From positions 1 through 54,474 of the forward strand of contig CAIMZS010000530.1 of NCBI GenBank assembly GCA_903846015.1: 54,474 nucleotides of DNA. The letters are read 5' to 3'. The notes beneath the pieces were generated by a model. The model was not told the DNA's origin. It did no database searches and worked only from the letters and a program-made list of their open reading frames with translations. Of this stretch, positions 36,663-46,351 are shown one piece after another. Positions within the stretch are counted from its first letter, which is position 1. The number at the start of each line of letters is the position of its first letter. Made by a program: the position numbers and the translations under genes. Origin of the DNA: an uncultured Anaerolineae bacterium (GTDB lineage Bacteria; Chloroflexota; Anaerolineae; Anaerolineales; Villigracilaceae).

Positions 36663-37631
36663 ATGATCTCAACCGTACGTGATGTGGCTGACCGAACCCA
36701 GAAAGTGATTGCAGAAGTGGAGCGCGCTGTAGTAGGTAAACACGATCTGCTTGAAACAGTGATCTGTGCTGCGCTGGCGGGTGGGCATATATTGTTTGAA
36801 GATTATCCAGGGCTTGGCAAAACACTTATTGCGCGTTGCTTCGCTGCCGCACTCGGCCTGGATTTTAAACGCATCCAATTTACACCAGATCTGCTGCCTG
36901 GGGATATCACTGGCGGTTTTATTTTTAACCGCAATGAGAATCGTTTTGAACTTCGTCGAGGACCCATCTTTGCCAACATCGTTTTGGCCGACGAGATCAA
37001 CCGCGCATCGCCCAAAACCCAATCTGCGCTGCTGGAAGCAATGCAGGAAGCGCGCGTAACGCTCGAAGGTGAGACTCATACTCTGCCAGATCCGTTTCTT
37101 ACCCTGGCAACCCAAAACCCGATCGAATATGAAGGCACTTTCCCACTGCCCGAAGCCCAACTGGATCGTTTTATGGTCAAACTGGCGGTTGGCTACCCGT
37201 CCCTGGATGATGAGAAAGAGATCTTACACCGTCGAAGGACGCGCCAGGTGGAGGATGTAACCATTTTACCCATCACCACGGCTGAAGAACTGCAGGAAAT
37301 GCGCCGAGTTGTCGAGAACGTGCATGTGGATGGTGACCTGGAAATGTATATTGCCAGGCTGGTACATGAAACCCGAACCGACCGGCGTGTGGCTGTTGGC
37401 GCTTCTCCGCGCGCATCGCTCGCCTTTTTGAAGATGGCCCGCGCCCGAGCCGCGCTGCATGGACGCGCCTTCATTTTGCCAGATGACATCAAGCATTATG
37501 CTGTGCCTGTATTAGCGCACCGTTTGATTATGCAGCCCGAATACTGGATGGGCCGCCGCATAATAGATGAAGTCATTGCCGATGTTTTGAACAAAGTTCC
37601 TGTACCAGTTTCGGTGGGCATGGGTGGGTAA
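36663..37631 (+). CDS. MoxR-family AAA+ ATPase
   Basis: A 322-residue AAA_3 protein. The Walker A motif is Y-P-G-L-G-K-T (48-54), Walker B LADEINRASPKTQ (about 107-119), sensor 1 ATQNPIEYEGTFPLPEAQ. MoxR ATPases act as chaperones that help assemble or activate partners, often with von Willebrand A or DUF58 proteins. The gene lies between the DUF4129 part and DUF58 gene. GGAGAA lies upstream. Full length. Confidence 0.95.
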   Translation: MISTVRDVADRTQKVIAEVERAVVGKHDLLETVICAALAGGHILFEDYPGLGKTLIARCFAAALGLDFKRIQFTPDLLPGDITGGFIFNRNENRFELRRGPIFANIVLADEINRASPKTQSALLEAMQEARVTLEGETHTLPDPFLTLATQNPIEYEGTFPLPEAQLDRFMVKLAVGYPSLDDEKEILHRRRTRQVEDVTILPITTAEELQEMRRVVENVHVDGDLEMYIARLVHETRTDRRVAVGASPRASLAFLKMARARAALHGRAFILPDDIKHYAVPVLAHRLIMQPEYWMGRRIIDEVIADVLNKVPVPVSVGMGG

Positions 37632-37673
37632 GTCAGCACCACCCCAAAAAGAACCGACCCGCTGGTCAGCGCC

Positions 37674-39005
37674 ATGGTAAATCAACCAATGTCTCGCATT
37701 CTTTTACTCGGTACGCTGTTTTTCGTTGTGTTGCTTGGTGGCCTGGCAACTTTTAATGCAGGCTGGCTAGCTTTGACACTTCCCCTGGCGATTTATTTGC
37801 TTTGGGGATTCCTGTCCGCGCCTGAAAACATCAACCTGTCAGTTGAGCGCACGCTCTCCGCAGAGCGCGTGGCTCCCGGGCAAACAGTCGTTGTCGCGCT
37901 GCGCATCACCAATCATGGCTCGGCTATCGGTCAACTGCTGCTGCGTGATCCACTGCCCGATTTCATCAAAGTCAATGATGGAAGCTCGCACAGGCTGGTT
38001 TCGCTTAGGCATGGTGAAAGCCTGGCATGGAAATATAGTTTTACGGGTCAACGCGGTTTTCACACTTTCAAGATTATCGAAGCTGCCGCCAGCGACCCGT
38101 TAGGTTTACTAACAATGCGTCGAAGCCTGGATACCAGCGGACAAATCATGGTTCTGCCAATGGCTCCGCGTGTAAAACGTGTTGTCATCCGCACCCGGGT
38201 CACCCGGATTTACAGTGGCAACATCCCTGCCAGGTTGGATGGCAGCGGGGTGGATTTTTTGGGGTTGCGCGAATACCAACCCGGAGATTCGCTTCGTATT
38301 ATCAACTGGCGTGTCTCCGCTCGTTATCCACAGGCACTCTTTTCAAATGAATATGAGCAAGAACGCGCAGCAGATGTTGGTATTATCCTGGATGCCCGCC
38401 TCCAGGTGAATCGGCTCGGCACCAACCTGACGCTTTTCGAGCATTCCATTCTGGCCGCAGCCGCGCTGAGCAATGCGTTTCTGGCTTCAGGCAACCGTGT
38501 GGGATTATTAATATACGGTCAATATATCAATTGGACAATCCCGGCTTATGGCAAGCTGCAGCGGGAACGGATATCGCAAGCCCTGGCGTGCGCTGCTCCA
38601 GGGGATAACCAGGCTTTTACCAGTATGTATATTCCCAGCAGGCTTTTCCCAGCAAATTCGCAGCTTGTTTTCGTTAGCCCACTTCAGACCGATGATGTTC
38701 AGCCGCTGTTGCGCTTGCGTGCTCGGGGCTATGCCTTGATTGTTATCTGCCCGAATGCGGTGCGTTTTGAGATGGATTTAATGTCCAAGACAAATTTATC
38801 CCAATCAAAACAAGCTGAAACCATGAGACAGGCCGCCCGCATCCTTGCCATGCGCCGGCACATTACACTTCAACGCTTGCGCCATGCGGGTGTTCAAATT
38901 GTAGATTGGGACGTGAAACAGCCCTTTGAGAAGGTGGCGGAAAGCGCCTTATCTCGCCCGCCAACCTTCATGCGCGCCATTGGTGCGGTTGGTTCACGCC
39001 AATGA
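37674..39005 (+). CDS. DUF58 protein
   Basis: A 443-residue protein with two N-terminal helices, a beta-rich exported region, and the DUF58 signature GVDFLGLREYQPGDSLRIIN followed by WRVSAR; the C-terminal half has a von Willebrand A-like fold (DVGIILDARLQ) in which the metal-site residues are only partly kept. It is the usual partner of MoxR. It overlaps the next gene by 4 bases (ATGA). Confidence 0.9.
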   Translation: MVNQPMSRILLLGTLFFVVLLGGLATFNAGWLALTLPLAIYLLWGFLSAPENINLSVERTLSAERVAPGQTVVVALRITNHGSAIGQLLLRDPLPDFIKVNDGSSHRLVSLRHGESLAWKYSFTGQRGFHTFKIIEAAASDPLGLLTMRRSLDTSGQIMVLPMAPRVKRVVIRTRVTRIYSGNIPARLDGSGVDFLGLREYQPGDSLRIINWRVSARYPQALFSNEYEQERAADVGIILDARLQVNRLGTNLTLFEHSILAAAALSNAFLASGNRVGLLIYGQYINWTIPAYGKLQRERISQALACAAPGDNQAFTSMYIPSRLFPANSQLVFVSPLQTDDVQPLLRLRARGYALIVICPNAVRFEMDLMSKTNLSQSKQAETMRQAARILAMRRHITLQRLRHAGVQIVDWDVKQPFEKVAESALSRPPTFMRAIGAVGSRQ

Positions 39006-39499
39006 GCAGGTTGTGGATGTATTTATCAATGGCAACGGGTTTTATTTCCATCGCGGCTGGTTTGCAAAAGGTTGGCGCCTGGCAGGCGAGCCTGTCGCTG
39101 CTGGCGTCAATTATGCTTCTTTTTGTGCTGGCCTGGCGGGGTTTTCGCGCTACCTGTGGGCTGGCGCTCGTAATTACAATTTTTGCTGCTGCGGCCGGCT
39201 TGTGGCGTGGAATGCCACTGGTGTATGCCGTGGGTGGTGTGATTGGTGGACTTGCAGCCTGGGATCTGGAGGGTTTTTTGATTCGCCTGACCCTGGCTAC
39301 CCAGGAAGATAACCCACTCCACATTGAGCGCACTCACCTGACAAGGCTGGCTGTGATCTTATTGCTGGGCGGAGGCATAAGCATGGCGACCCAGGGTATT
39401 AATATTAATTTCAACTTTGAAACGGCTGCTGTACTGGCTATTTTTAGCTTTGCCGGAATAGGTACGCTGATAAACTGGCTGCGAAACAAAGAAAAATAA
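39002..39499 (+). CDS. Small membrane protein at the end of the MoxR operon
   Basis: A 165-residue protein with about five helices. It overlaps the DUF58 gene by ATGA. No family is recognised. The tail ends in a Lys-rich segment (WLRNKEK), probably on the cytoplasmic side. A TTGCCAG...CTGGCAA repeat (39515-39552) between this gene and the next, convergent one could be a weak bidirectional terminator. Confidence 0.7.
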   Translation: MSRLWMYLSMATGFISIAAGLQKVGAWQASLSLLASIMLLFVLAWRGFRATCGLALVITIFAAAAGLWRGMPLVYAVGGVIGGLAAWDLEGFLIRLTLATQEDNPLHIERTHLTRLAVILLLGGGISMATQGININFNFETAAVLAIFSFAGIGTLINWLRNKEK

Positions 39500-39554
39500 G
39501 CCATGTATATACTTTTGCCAGGCAAGGCTCCTATTTTCCCGGTCGCTGGCAATA

Positions 39555-40127
39555 TTAAAGGTTGTTCAACCAAAAACTGGTTTCCTGCGGGGTGCGAAAG
39601 TGGTGGACTCTCAAATGAGCATATTCTGGCTTTGCAAAATACACAGGAAATTCGCGTTTGCGTCTCCAATAGGTCTTAAATAACCAATGAAAGAGTGAGT
39701 CTTCTGCCGACCATATTTTGAATTGAGGCAGCAAGCGTTCCAGATTCGTGTTCCACAGAACTTCCTTTGTCCACCACCTGCGCCAGGTTCGCCGCCATAA
39801 TTGCCAGAAAATAATCCCCAATTTGTAATCCAGCCAGATAATTGCTTCCGCACGGCGCCAGGATATATCGCGTACAACATGGTAGTTTCCCGCCATAACC
39901 CATTGTGATGCGCTGGTGGCGACATCAACCCGTGAACGAAATTCTTGTTCAGAGACATGCTCCCACTCGGGCAGCCAATACAGTGCATCCAATTCTATAA
40001 AATCAATTTCGAACATCTGCGCCAATTGTTCGGCCAAAGTTGATTTTCCAGATCCAGTTGCGCCGATAATAATCATGCGTTGATACGGAATAATCCGTTT
40101 TGCGATTGGGCTAGTGGATAAGAGCAT
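39555..40127 (-). CDS. Small P-loop kinase-like protein (FlaR/topology-modulation type)
   Basis: A 190-residue NTPase with Walker A GATGSGKST near residue 22-30, the DALYWLPEWEHVSEQEF segment and VMAGNYHVVRDISWRRAEA, features of adenylate kinase-related proteins annotated as topology modulation proteins. The C-terminal half is rich in Trp and Arg (WQLWRRTWRRWWTKEVLW). The substrate is unknown. The start at 40127 has GAGGAGA upstream; a later ATG at 40076 would begin just before the P-loop and lacks such a site. Confidence 0.8.
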   Translation of the reverse strand: MLLSTSPIAKRIIPYQRMIIIGATGSGKSTLAEQLAQMFEIDFIELDALYWLPEWEHVSEQEFRSRVDVATSASQWVMAGNYHVVRDISWRRAEAIIWLDYKLGIIFWQLWRRTWRRWWTKEVLWNTNLERLLPQFKIWSAEDSLFHWLFKTYWRRKREFPVYFAKPEYAHLRVHHFRTPQETSFWLNNL

Positions 40128-40316
40128 ATTTTCTCCTCGCTCGTGGTAAAACGGTTAAAATTCTTGAAAACATCGAAAATTAGCGGTTATTGGTATTTTT
40201 TTTTATTTTTGTGTTACGATTCCAAGTATACCCATCTATGATTTGCAAAACAAATCATGGGCAAATTTTATTCGGGTTTGCTTCACCAAACTTATCTTAT
40301 CAGCCCCGAGGTTGTG

Positions 40317-41669
40317 ATGTTCGATTTGCCAGATGACCAAATTGTTTCTCTCTCAAAAGACCATGTTTTTTGGACCTGGTCAGCGCAGAGCAAAGTCAAC
40401 CCAATTGCAGTCAAACGCGCCAAAGGTGTCTACTTCTGGGATATCAACGATAAACGTTACCTTGATTTCAATTCGATGACGATGTGCGTAAACATTGGTC
40501 ACGGTGACCAACGCGTTATCGATGCCATGAAAGCGCAACTCGACGAAATCCCTTACGCTGCGCCTGGCATGACAACCCGCATTCGTGCCCTGGCAAGCAA
40601 GGCAGTTGCAGATATTACACCTGGAGGAAAACTTAGCAAGATACTGTTTACCCTGGGCGGCGCAGACGCAAACGAGAATGCCATTAAGATCGCACGCGCA
40701 CACACAGGGCGCCACAAGATCCTGAGCCGGTACCGTTCCTATCATGGCGCCAGCGCGGGTGCCATGGCAGCCACCGGTGATCCACGCCGCTTGAGCTGGG
40801 AACCAAACCTGATGCCCGGGGTTGTGCATTTTCTGGATCCGTATCGCTACCGATCCACTTTTCATCGCCTGGTACCAGGCATTTCGGAGACCGATTTTTG
40901 CCAGGACTACCTTAATCACCTGGAAGAGATCATTCTGTATGAAGGCCCGCAAAGCATTGCTGCCATTTTGATGGAATCCGTCACTGGCACAAATGGTATT
41001 ATCATCCCGCCAGCCGGTTATATGCCAGGCGTACGCGCATTGTGCGATAAGTACGGTATCTTAATGATCGTCGATGAGGTTATGGCTGGTTTCGGACGCA
41101 CTGGCAAATGGTTTGCCATTGAACACTGGGATGTTCTGCCAGACATGATCACAATGGCAAAGGGACTCACTTCGGCTTATGCACCTTTAGGCGCAGTCGC
41201 CATGAAACCAGAAATCGCTGCCAGCTTTAATGAGCATGTATTCGAATCGGGATTAACCTATACATCCCACCCGGTCTCGCTTGCTGCAGCTCTGGCAAAC
41301 ATCAGTGTAATGAAACAAGACGGCATCGTAGAGAATGCCGCCGCGCTTGGTCCTGTGCTGCGGCGGTTGTTGGCAGACCTTGGAGAATCACATCCATCCG
41401 TAGGCGATGTACGGTCGATTGGATTGTTTGGAATTATTGAACTGGTTCGAGACCGCAAGACCCGTGAACCGATCACGCCGTGGAATGGAACCAGCCCTGA
41501 AATGGCAGCCCTTCGAAAATATTGCCTCGATCAAGGCTTGTTCGTCTACACGCATTGGCATACCATGCTCATTATTCCTCCGCTGATCATCACAGAAGAA
41601 CAGCTCAAGCAAGGATTCGCTATCATAGATAAAGCCTTGGAGTTCACCGATCAAAGCATTACAAAATGA
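40317..41669 (+). CDS. Class III aminotransferase
   Basis: A 450-residue PLP enzyme of the ornithine/GABA/taurine aminotransferase class. The Schiff-base lysine is K282 in MAKGLTSAYAPLG; the D in MIVDEVMAGFGRTG pairs with the PLP ring nitrogen. FTLGGADANENAIKIAR and YRSYHGAS are family motifs. It is nearest in appearance to taurine-pyruvate or beta-alanine-type enzymes, but the donor cannot be set. The ATG at 40317 has GAGG about 8 bases upstream; the earlier ATG at 40257 has no site. Its end overlaps the next gene by 4 bases. Confidence 0.85.
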   Translation: MFDLPDDQIVSLSKDHVFWTWSAQSKVNPIAVKRAKGVYFWDINDKRYLDFNSMTMCVNIGHGDQRVIDAMKAQLDEIPYAAPGMTTRIRALASKAVADITPGGKLSKILFTLGGADANENAIKIARAHTGRHKILSRYRSYHGASAGAMAATGDPRRLSWEPNLMPGVVHFLDPYRYRSTFHRLVPGISETDFCQDYLNHLEEIILYEGPQSIAAILMESVTGTNGIIIPPAGYMPGVRALCDKYGILMIVDEVMAGFGRTGKWFAIEHWDVLPDMITMAKGLTSAYAPLGAVAMKPEIAASFNEHVFESGLTYTSHPVSLAAALANISVMKQDGIVENAAALGPVLRRLLADLGESHPSVGDVRSIGLFGIIELVRDRKTREPITPWNGTSPEMAALRKYCLDQGLFVYTHWHTMLIIPPLIITEEQLKQGFAIIDKALEFTDQSITK

Positions 41670-43642
41670 CCAATTTCTTTTTTTCAACTTTATTGGTATT
41701 TTCCGGATGTATTTCCCTGGCAGTGGTAGGCTATGCTTGGAAACACCGATCTTCTGCCGGGGCAACCCCACTGGTGGTGATGGGACTTTCTCAGGTGTTG
41801 TGGGCGTGGATGTATGCTGCCTTTTGGGTTGCGCCAGCCCAATCTGAAAAATTCGTGTGGATCAGCCTGGCCTATATTGGGGTGGTTATCTCCTCTCCGG
41901 CTTTTTTTATCATGGCGATGGAATTTACCAAGCATGGGGCCTGGATAAAGCGCGGTCTGCTGTTCTTATTGATAATCCTGGGGGTATTCCAACTGGGTCT
42001 ATTGTGGAGCAATCCGTGGACGGGGGTGTTTTTCGGGAATACCGAATTATCCGATCCCCTGGCAGTTTTGAGAGGCGGTCCAGGTTTTTGGTTTAGCGCG
42101 TTTTATGGCTATTTCATTTCTTTCCTGGGCATCGCCCTGCTTGTACAAGCAAGCATTCGCGCCCAGCATTTGCGCCGTGAACAAATCGGCATCATGCTGA
42201 TCAGCGCCAGTTTGCCATTTGTGTCCCAATTATTGGGATTATTGAACATAACACCCTTGCAGGGTTTGGATCTGGCGCCGGTGATGCATGGCTTTAGTGG
42301 TGTTTTGTTGGCTTATGCAATTTTTAGCTACAGCGCCATTGATCTGGCCCCAATGGGCCGCGAAGCCGTCATCGAAAAAATGGAAGAGAGTGTACTGGTA
42401 ATTGACTTGCAAGAACGCATTGTCGATTTAAATCCACAAGCGAAAAAATTTTTGGATATAGGAAAAAATGCGCTTCCCGGCCAACCTGTGCGAGAAGCGT
42501 TTTCCACATGGTTGAATGAATGCAAGATAAATATTAGCCTTGATAATGCTCGTTTCCAGGCCCGAGAAAAAAGCAACCCCGAGAACTATTATGATGTCAG
42601 CATTACACCATTGGCTCACAAGGACGGCGAGATAGCGGGTCGATTGATCATTTGGCGCGATATAAGTGCTCAAAAAATGGTGGAAGAGGGCTTTAAAAAA
42701 TTCTTTTTTGCGGTAGAACAGAGCAACGCTTCAATTATCATTACTGACCCGCAAGGGCATATTGAATACGTCAACCCATTTTTTTCCAAATTAACCGGGT
42801 ATGATCTGGAAGCAGTGCGTGGCAAAACGCCAAGAATTTTGAAATCCGAGCAAACCCCCATAAATGTGTACGAATCACTGTGGCAGGCTATCAATTCTGG
42901 CAAGGAATGGGGCGGTGAAATGCTGAACAAGAAAAAGAATGGTGAACTATTCTGGGAGCACAACCGAATTTCTCCCGTGACTGATCACCAAGGCAATATT
43001 ACCCATTTAATAGCCATCAAGGAAGACATTACCCAACGCAAAATCACCGATTCCGAATTGCGTGAAGCCAATCTGCGCCTGAAATCCCAGTTAGAAGAGA
43101 TCGAGCGCTTACACGCTCAGCTACACGAAGAATCGATCCATGATAGCTTGACCGGATTGTATAACCGTAAATTTATGGAAGAAACATTGGATCGAGAAGT
43201 TGCCAATGCAGCACGAACCAACACCCCGCTGAGCGTGGTGATGATTGATATAGATAAATTCAAAATCGTCAACGACACTTATGGTCATTGGGCCGGCGAT
43301 ACTGTTTTAAAATTTTTGGGGACATTTCTGCGTGAGAACACCCGCAGCGGCGACCTGGCTTGCCGCTATGGTGGTGATGAGATTGCCGTAGTAATGCCCC
43401 AAGCCAGCCTGAATGCTGCCTTCCAACGCGCTGAAGAATGGCGCTCAACATTTCTAAAGATGAAATTTGATTTTAATGGCAACCTTTTTTCCACAAGTCT
43501 ATCACAAGGGGTTGCTTCCTTTTCTCCTGATGCTACAAAAAACTCATTCGACTTGTTAAATGCTGCTGACACAGCGATGTATTTCGCCAAAGAACGACGC
43601 AATACCGTCTGCCGTTATGATCCCGGCTCAATGGCGAAATAA
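41666..43642 (+). CDS. 7TM-PAS-PAS-GGDEF diguanylate cyclase
   Basis: A 658-residue sensor. Residues 1-225 hold seven helices of the histidine-kinase-N-terminal 7TM type; then two PAS domains (about 235-335, which looks degenerate, and 345-460) and a short coiled coil, then the GGDEF domain. The active motif is GGDEI (569-573), Ile for Phe, and an RxxD inhibitory site lies at 560-563, five residues before it. It should make cyclic di-GMP in response to a membrane or small-molecule signal. The ATGA overlap with the aminotransferase is unusual and suggests co-expression. Confidence 0.9.
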   Translation: MTNFFFSTLLVFSGCISLAVVGYAWKHRSSAGATPLVVMGLSQVLWAWMYAAFWVAPAQSEKFVWISLAYIGVVISSPAFFIMAMEFTKHGAWIKRGLLFLLIILGVFQLGLLWSNPWTGVFFGNTELSDPLAVLRGGPGFWFSAFYGYFISFLGIALLVQASIRAQHLRREQIGIMLISASLPFVSQLLGLLNITPLQGLDLAPVMHGFSGVLLAYAIFSYSAIDLAPMGREAVIEKMEESVLVIDLQERIVDLNPQAKKFLDIGKNALPGQPVREAFSTWLNECKINISLDNARFQAREKSNPENYYDVSITPLAHKDGEIAGRLIIWRDISAQKMVEEGFKKFFFAVEQSNASIIITDPQGHIEYVNPFFSKLTGYDLEAVRGKTPRILKSEQTPINVYESLWQAINSGKEWGGEMLNKKKNGELFWEHNRISPVTDHQGNITHLIAIKEDITQRKITDSELREANLRLKSQLEEIERLHAQLHEESIHDSLTGLYNRKFMEETLDREVANAARTNTPLSVVMIDIDKFKIVNDTYGHWAGDTVLKFLGTFLRENTRSGDLACRYGGDEIAVVMPQASLNAAFQRAEEWRSTFLKMKFDFNGNLFSTSLSQGVASFSPDATKNSFDLLNAADTAMYFAKERRNTVCRYDPGSMAK

Positions 43643-43698
43643 TCCTGGCAAGGTTTGCCCTGATCCGCGCAATTTACGGAGTAAATCGAATTATGCTT

Positions 43699-43726
43699 GT
43701 GCAACCCTGCCAAAACAGGGTTGCAC
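43699..43726. other. 11-bp hairpin in the gap after the GGDEF gene
   Basis: GTGCAACCCTG (43699-43709) and CAGGGTTGCAC (43716-43726) with a CCAAAA loop. It is a strong hairpin without a T-run, so a 3' stabilising structure is likelier than a classical terminator. The rest of the 298-base gap (43643-43940) has no supported gene. Confidence 0.5.
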
Positions 43727-43940
43727 CGACTACAGGCCTTGATTTCTTCCACTTCACAAAATGGCACCGTCCCAAAGATTTTGCGAGTGCTCTCTCAGCA
43801 AAGAAAATTACAGCCCTACACCTGCCTGGGAACAGTATTCAATCTGAATGTGAGATCTGACGATAAAGTTGCAACTTGAAGAAATGTTATCTTTGATTCG
43901 AATCATGTCGGGCGACACTTGTTTGCCTGATTGGAGGCAT

Positions 43941-44867
43941 ATGAAAGTTCTGATTTGCGGTGGAAGTGGCTTTATTGGCTCGGCACTCACTCGTTCACTG
44001 CTTGCCGATGGGCACCAGATCTATATTACAACGCGAGACCCCGCGCGTGCCACTTTGCCGGCAGGCTCACAGGCGATTGGTTGGGATGGGGGCAGCAGCA
44101 AAGGCTGGTTGGATGTTTTTTCAGATATGGATGCCGTGGTGAACCTGGCTGGTGAAAGTTTGAGTCACTGGCCGTGGAATGAGGCGCAAAAACAGCGTAT
44201 TCGGAAAAGCCGTGTAGATATCGGGAAGGCCATTGCACTGGCCTTCCAGCAGGCGAAAAAGCGCCCATCTATTTTGATCCAGTCCTCAGGTATTGGTTAT
44301 TACGGCCCCAGCGGCAGCGAGCATCTTACAGAAGAATCACCCGTTGGCCATGATTTTATAGCATCAGTTGCAACAGATTGGGAAGCATCCAGCGCAGCAG
44401 TGGATGCTTTTCCAGATGTTCGCCGGGTTGTAATCCGCACAGCGTTGGTACTTGACAAACGCCAGGGTGTGCTGCCGTTGATGGCGCTTCCAGTCAAGCT
44501 ATTTGCCGGGGGGCCGCTGGGAAATGGCCGGCAAATAGTTTCATGGATCCACATCGATGATGAGTTGAGCGCGATCCGTTTCTTAATCGAAAATCCACAG
44601 GCGCGCGGCGCTTTCAACCTTTCCAGTCCACACCCGCTTTCGAATGCTGACTTTATTCGCGCCCTGGCGAAGGCATTGACCCGACCGTACTGGATGCCAG
44701 CTCCGGCTTTTGCCCTACGCCTGCTGCTTGGCGAAATGAGTACCTTACTTCTTGATGGGCAGTATGTTCTTCCGCAGCGATTAACCGCACTGGGGTTTGT
44801 CTTTCGCTATGAAACCGTTGAACAGGCTCTGGGCGCATTGTTCACCGAAGTCGGCAGCGGTGCTTGA
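43941..44867 (+). CDS. TIGR01777-family NAD(P)-binding oxidoreductase
   Basis: A 308-residue epimerase-like protein. The Rossmann motif CGGSGFIGSAL starts the chain; AVVNLAGESLSHWPWNEAQK, QSSGIGYYGPSG and SWIHIDDEL are typical of TIGR01777 (YfcH-like), and the C-terminal DUF1731 segment with PAFALRLLLGEMSTLLLDGQ is present. Reaction unknown. GGAGG (43934-43938) lies just upstream of the chosen ATG; a frame open back to 43869 has no site. Confidence 0.9.
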   Translation: MKVLICGGSGFIGSALTRSLLADGHQIYITTRDPARATLPAGSQAIGWDGGSSKGWLDVFSDMDAVVNLAGESLSHWPWNEAQKQRIRKSRVDIGKAIALAFQQAKKRPSILIQSSGIGYYGPSGSEHLTEESPVGHDFIASVATDWEASSAAVDAFPDVRRVVIRTALVLDKRQGVLPLMALPVKLFAGGPLGNGRQIVSWIHIDDELSAIRFLIENPQARGAFNLSSPHPLSNADFIRALAKALTRPYWMPAPAFALRLLLGEMSTLLLDGQYVLPQRLTALGFVFRYETVEQALGALFTEVGSGA

Positions 44868-44976
44868 TCAAGCTTTTTAATCTCAAAACCTAAAATGGGA
44901 CGAATTTGCTATATTACTAGGCGGTTTTAGAGCGTAAAATTGGACTGAGATTTTCTCTTCTTTTTGGAGCAAGTAA

Positions 44977-46344
44977 ATGCAAGCTGGAACCGTCCAGAAA
45001 TTGATCTCCATCTTTAACCAAAGTTTCCACGAACTTGGGGTCTTTGTTTCGTTGGAAAAGTTGGAGGATCTAGCCGTAACGATTCACCGGGCGATGACGG
45101 TACAGGCCCGCCATTTCCATACACTCGATCACGTATTCACTTTTTTAGACCCGACCAATCCCATCCGCAGCCTGGCAGCGTTGTATCACGATATAGTTTA
45201 TTTTCAAGTCGATATGGGTTTCTCGCCCCCGGTCTGGGAATTTATCTCACCTTACATCCAGCAGAAAAACAGCGATTTTTTCGTTGCCACTGATATACCA
45301 CCCTCGGACCGGATAGTTTTCCTCACATTAGATGTTTTTGATCTGCACCCTGGCCAAAAACTTACCTCAATATCTGCGCTCAATGAGTTTATGAGCGCCC
45401 TTGTGATGAACAGACAGTTGGGGGGGTTGATATCCGAAAAAGATCTCTTGCGTATGACACTGTGCATCGAGGCTACCATCCCATTCCGAAGTGTTGGCGT
45501 AAATGGTAAGAACCATTATGATTTGATGGAAATTCGACTTCTAGATATTGTTGAACGCTATGGCTTGGCTATACCTCCGCAGGAATTGATTGCCAGTATT
45601 CAGGTCGCGGTCGCCTTTGCCAATAAAGACATCGAGAACTTTGCCGAAAACGACCCGGGTCGTTTTTTGGATAATACCTGGAAACTTCTGCCCGAAGCCA
45701 ATGCCGCCTTGCGGCTGCCGGATGTTTACTCGATCGGTACTTACCGGCAAGCCCTGGCAAAGATGGATGTTTTTTTTGAGAATCTGGATGTGAATACCAT
45801 CTTTGGGCAGTACCGTGGAGTACCCAATGCCCAGGAATATTCCCGTTTGGTGGCACTGGCCCGCAACAATATCGATGTCGCCAGCCAATATCTGCGCATT
45901 AAAATCCTGGGCGTCACCATCCTGGAAGCATTAGCCCGCGCGACTGGCGGGGATGCTCCACTTTCGCTGTTCATGGGCGATGTTCCTCGCGAGGGAGTCA
46001 GCATCAAACGGCTTGAATACTTCCTCCCCGAACTGGATGATGCCTCATGGGTGGACCGCGACTCAGTGATTTACCAACTTCTGGAAACAGGCCAAACGAG
46101 CGATGCCAGTTTCGAAATGAAGAACTCCCCTCTTTCGTTGTTTATTTACAAAACCGTGCCGCCTGAAAATATCCCCACTATTCTACACCGCGCACAAGAT
46201 TTCTATAGCGGCGCGCTTTCACCGGATCGTTTCCTGGCCGAGATCGATCCAAATGTAGTGGAACCAATTGCGCGTGCCAGTTCTATCATGGTTTATACCC
46301 GCCGGCATGCCTTACTCATGTATACCGGGCAGACCTTGTTATAA
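44977..46344 (+). CDS. HD-like phosphohydrolase-type protein with unknown C-terminal domain
   Basis: A 455-residue soluble protein. Residues 40-75 have RHFHTLDHV (H48, H52) and AALYHDIVYF (H71-D72), the pattern of the COG4339 HD superfamily of predicted metal-dependent hydrolases. Usual members have about 200 residues; here another 250 residues follow, with no motif I know. The canonical later aspartate of HD proteins could not be placed with confidence. GGAG precedes the ATG. Confidence 0.65.
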   Translation: MQAGTVQKLISIFNQSFHELGVFVSLEKLEDLAVTIHRAMTVQARHFHTLDHVFTFLDPTNPIRSLAALYHDIVYFQVDMGFSPPVWEFISPYIQQKNSDFFVATDIPPSDRIVFLTLDVFDLHPGQKLTSISALNEFMSALVMNRQLGGLISEKDLLRMTLCIEATIPFRSVGVNGKNHYDLMEIRLLDIVERYGLAIPPQELIASIQVAVAFANKDIENFAENDPGRFLDNTWKLLPEANAALRLPDVYSIGTYRQALAKMDVFFENLDVNTIFGQYRGVPNAQEYSRLVALARNNIDVASQYLRIKILGVTILEALARATGGDAPLSLFMGDVPREGVSIKRLEYFLPELDDASWVDRDSVIYQLLETGQTSDASFEMKNSPLSLFIYKTVPPENIPTILHRAQDFYSGALSPDRFLAEIDPNVVEPIARASSIMVYTRRHALLMYTGQTLL

Positions 46345-46345
46345 T
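46340..46345 (+). promoter_or_regulatory. -10 box of a probable leaderless promoter
   Basis: A perfect TATAAT ends 6 bases before the ATG at 46352, and no Shine-Dalgarno exists. It overlaps the stop of the HD-like gene. No good -35 is seen. Confidence 0.55.
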
Positions 46346-46351
46346 AGCTCT

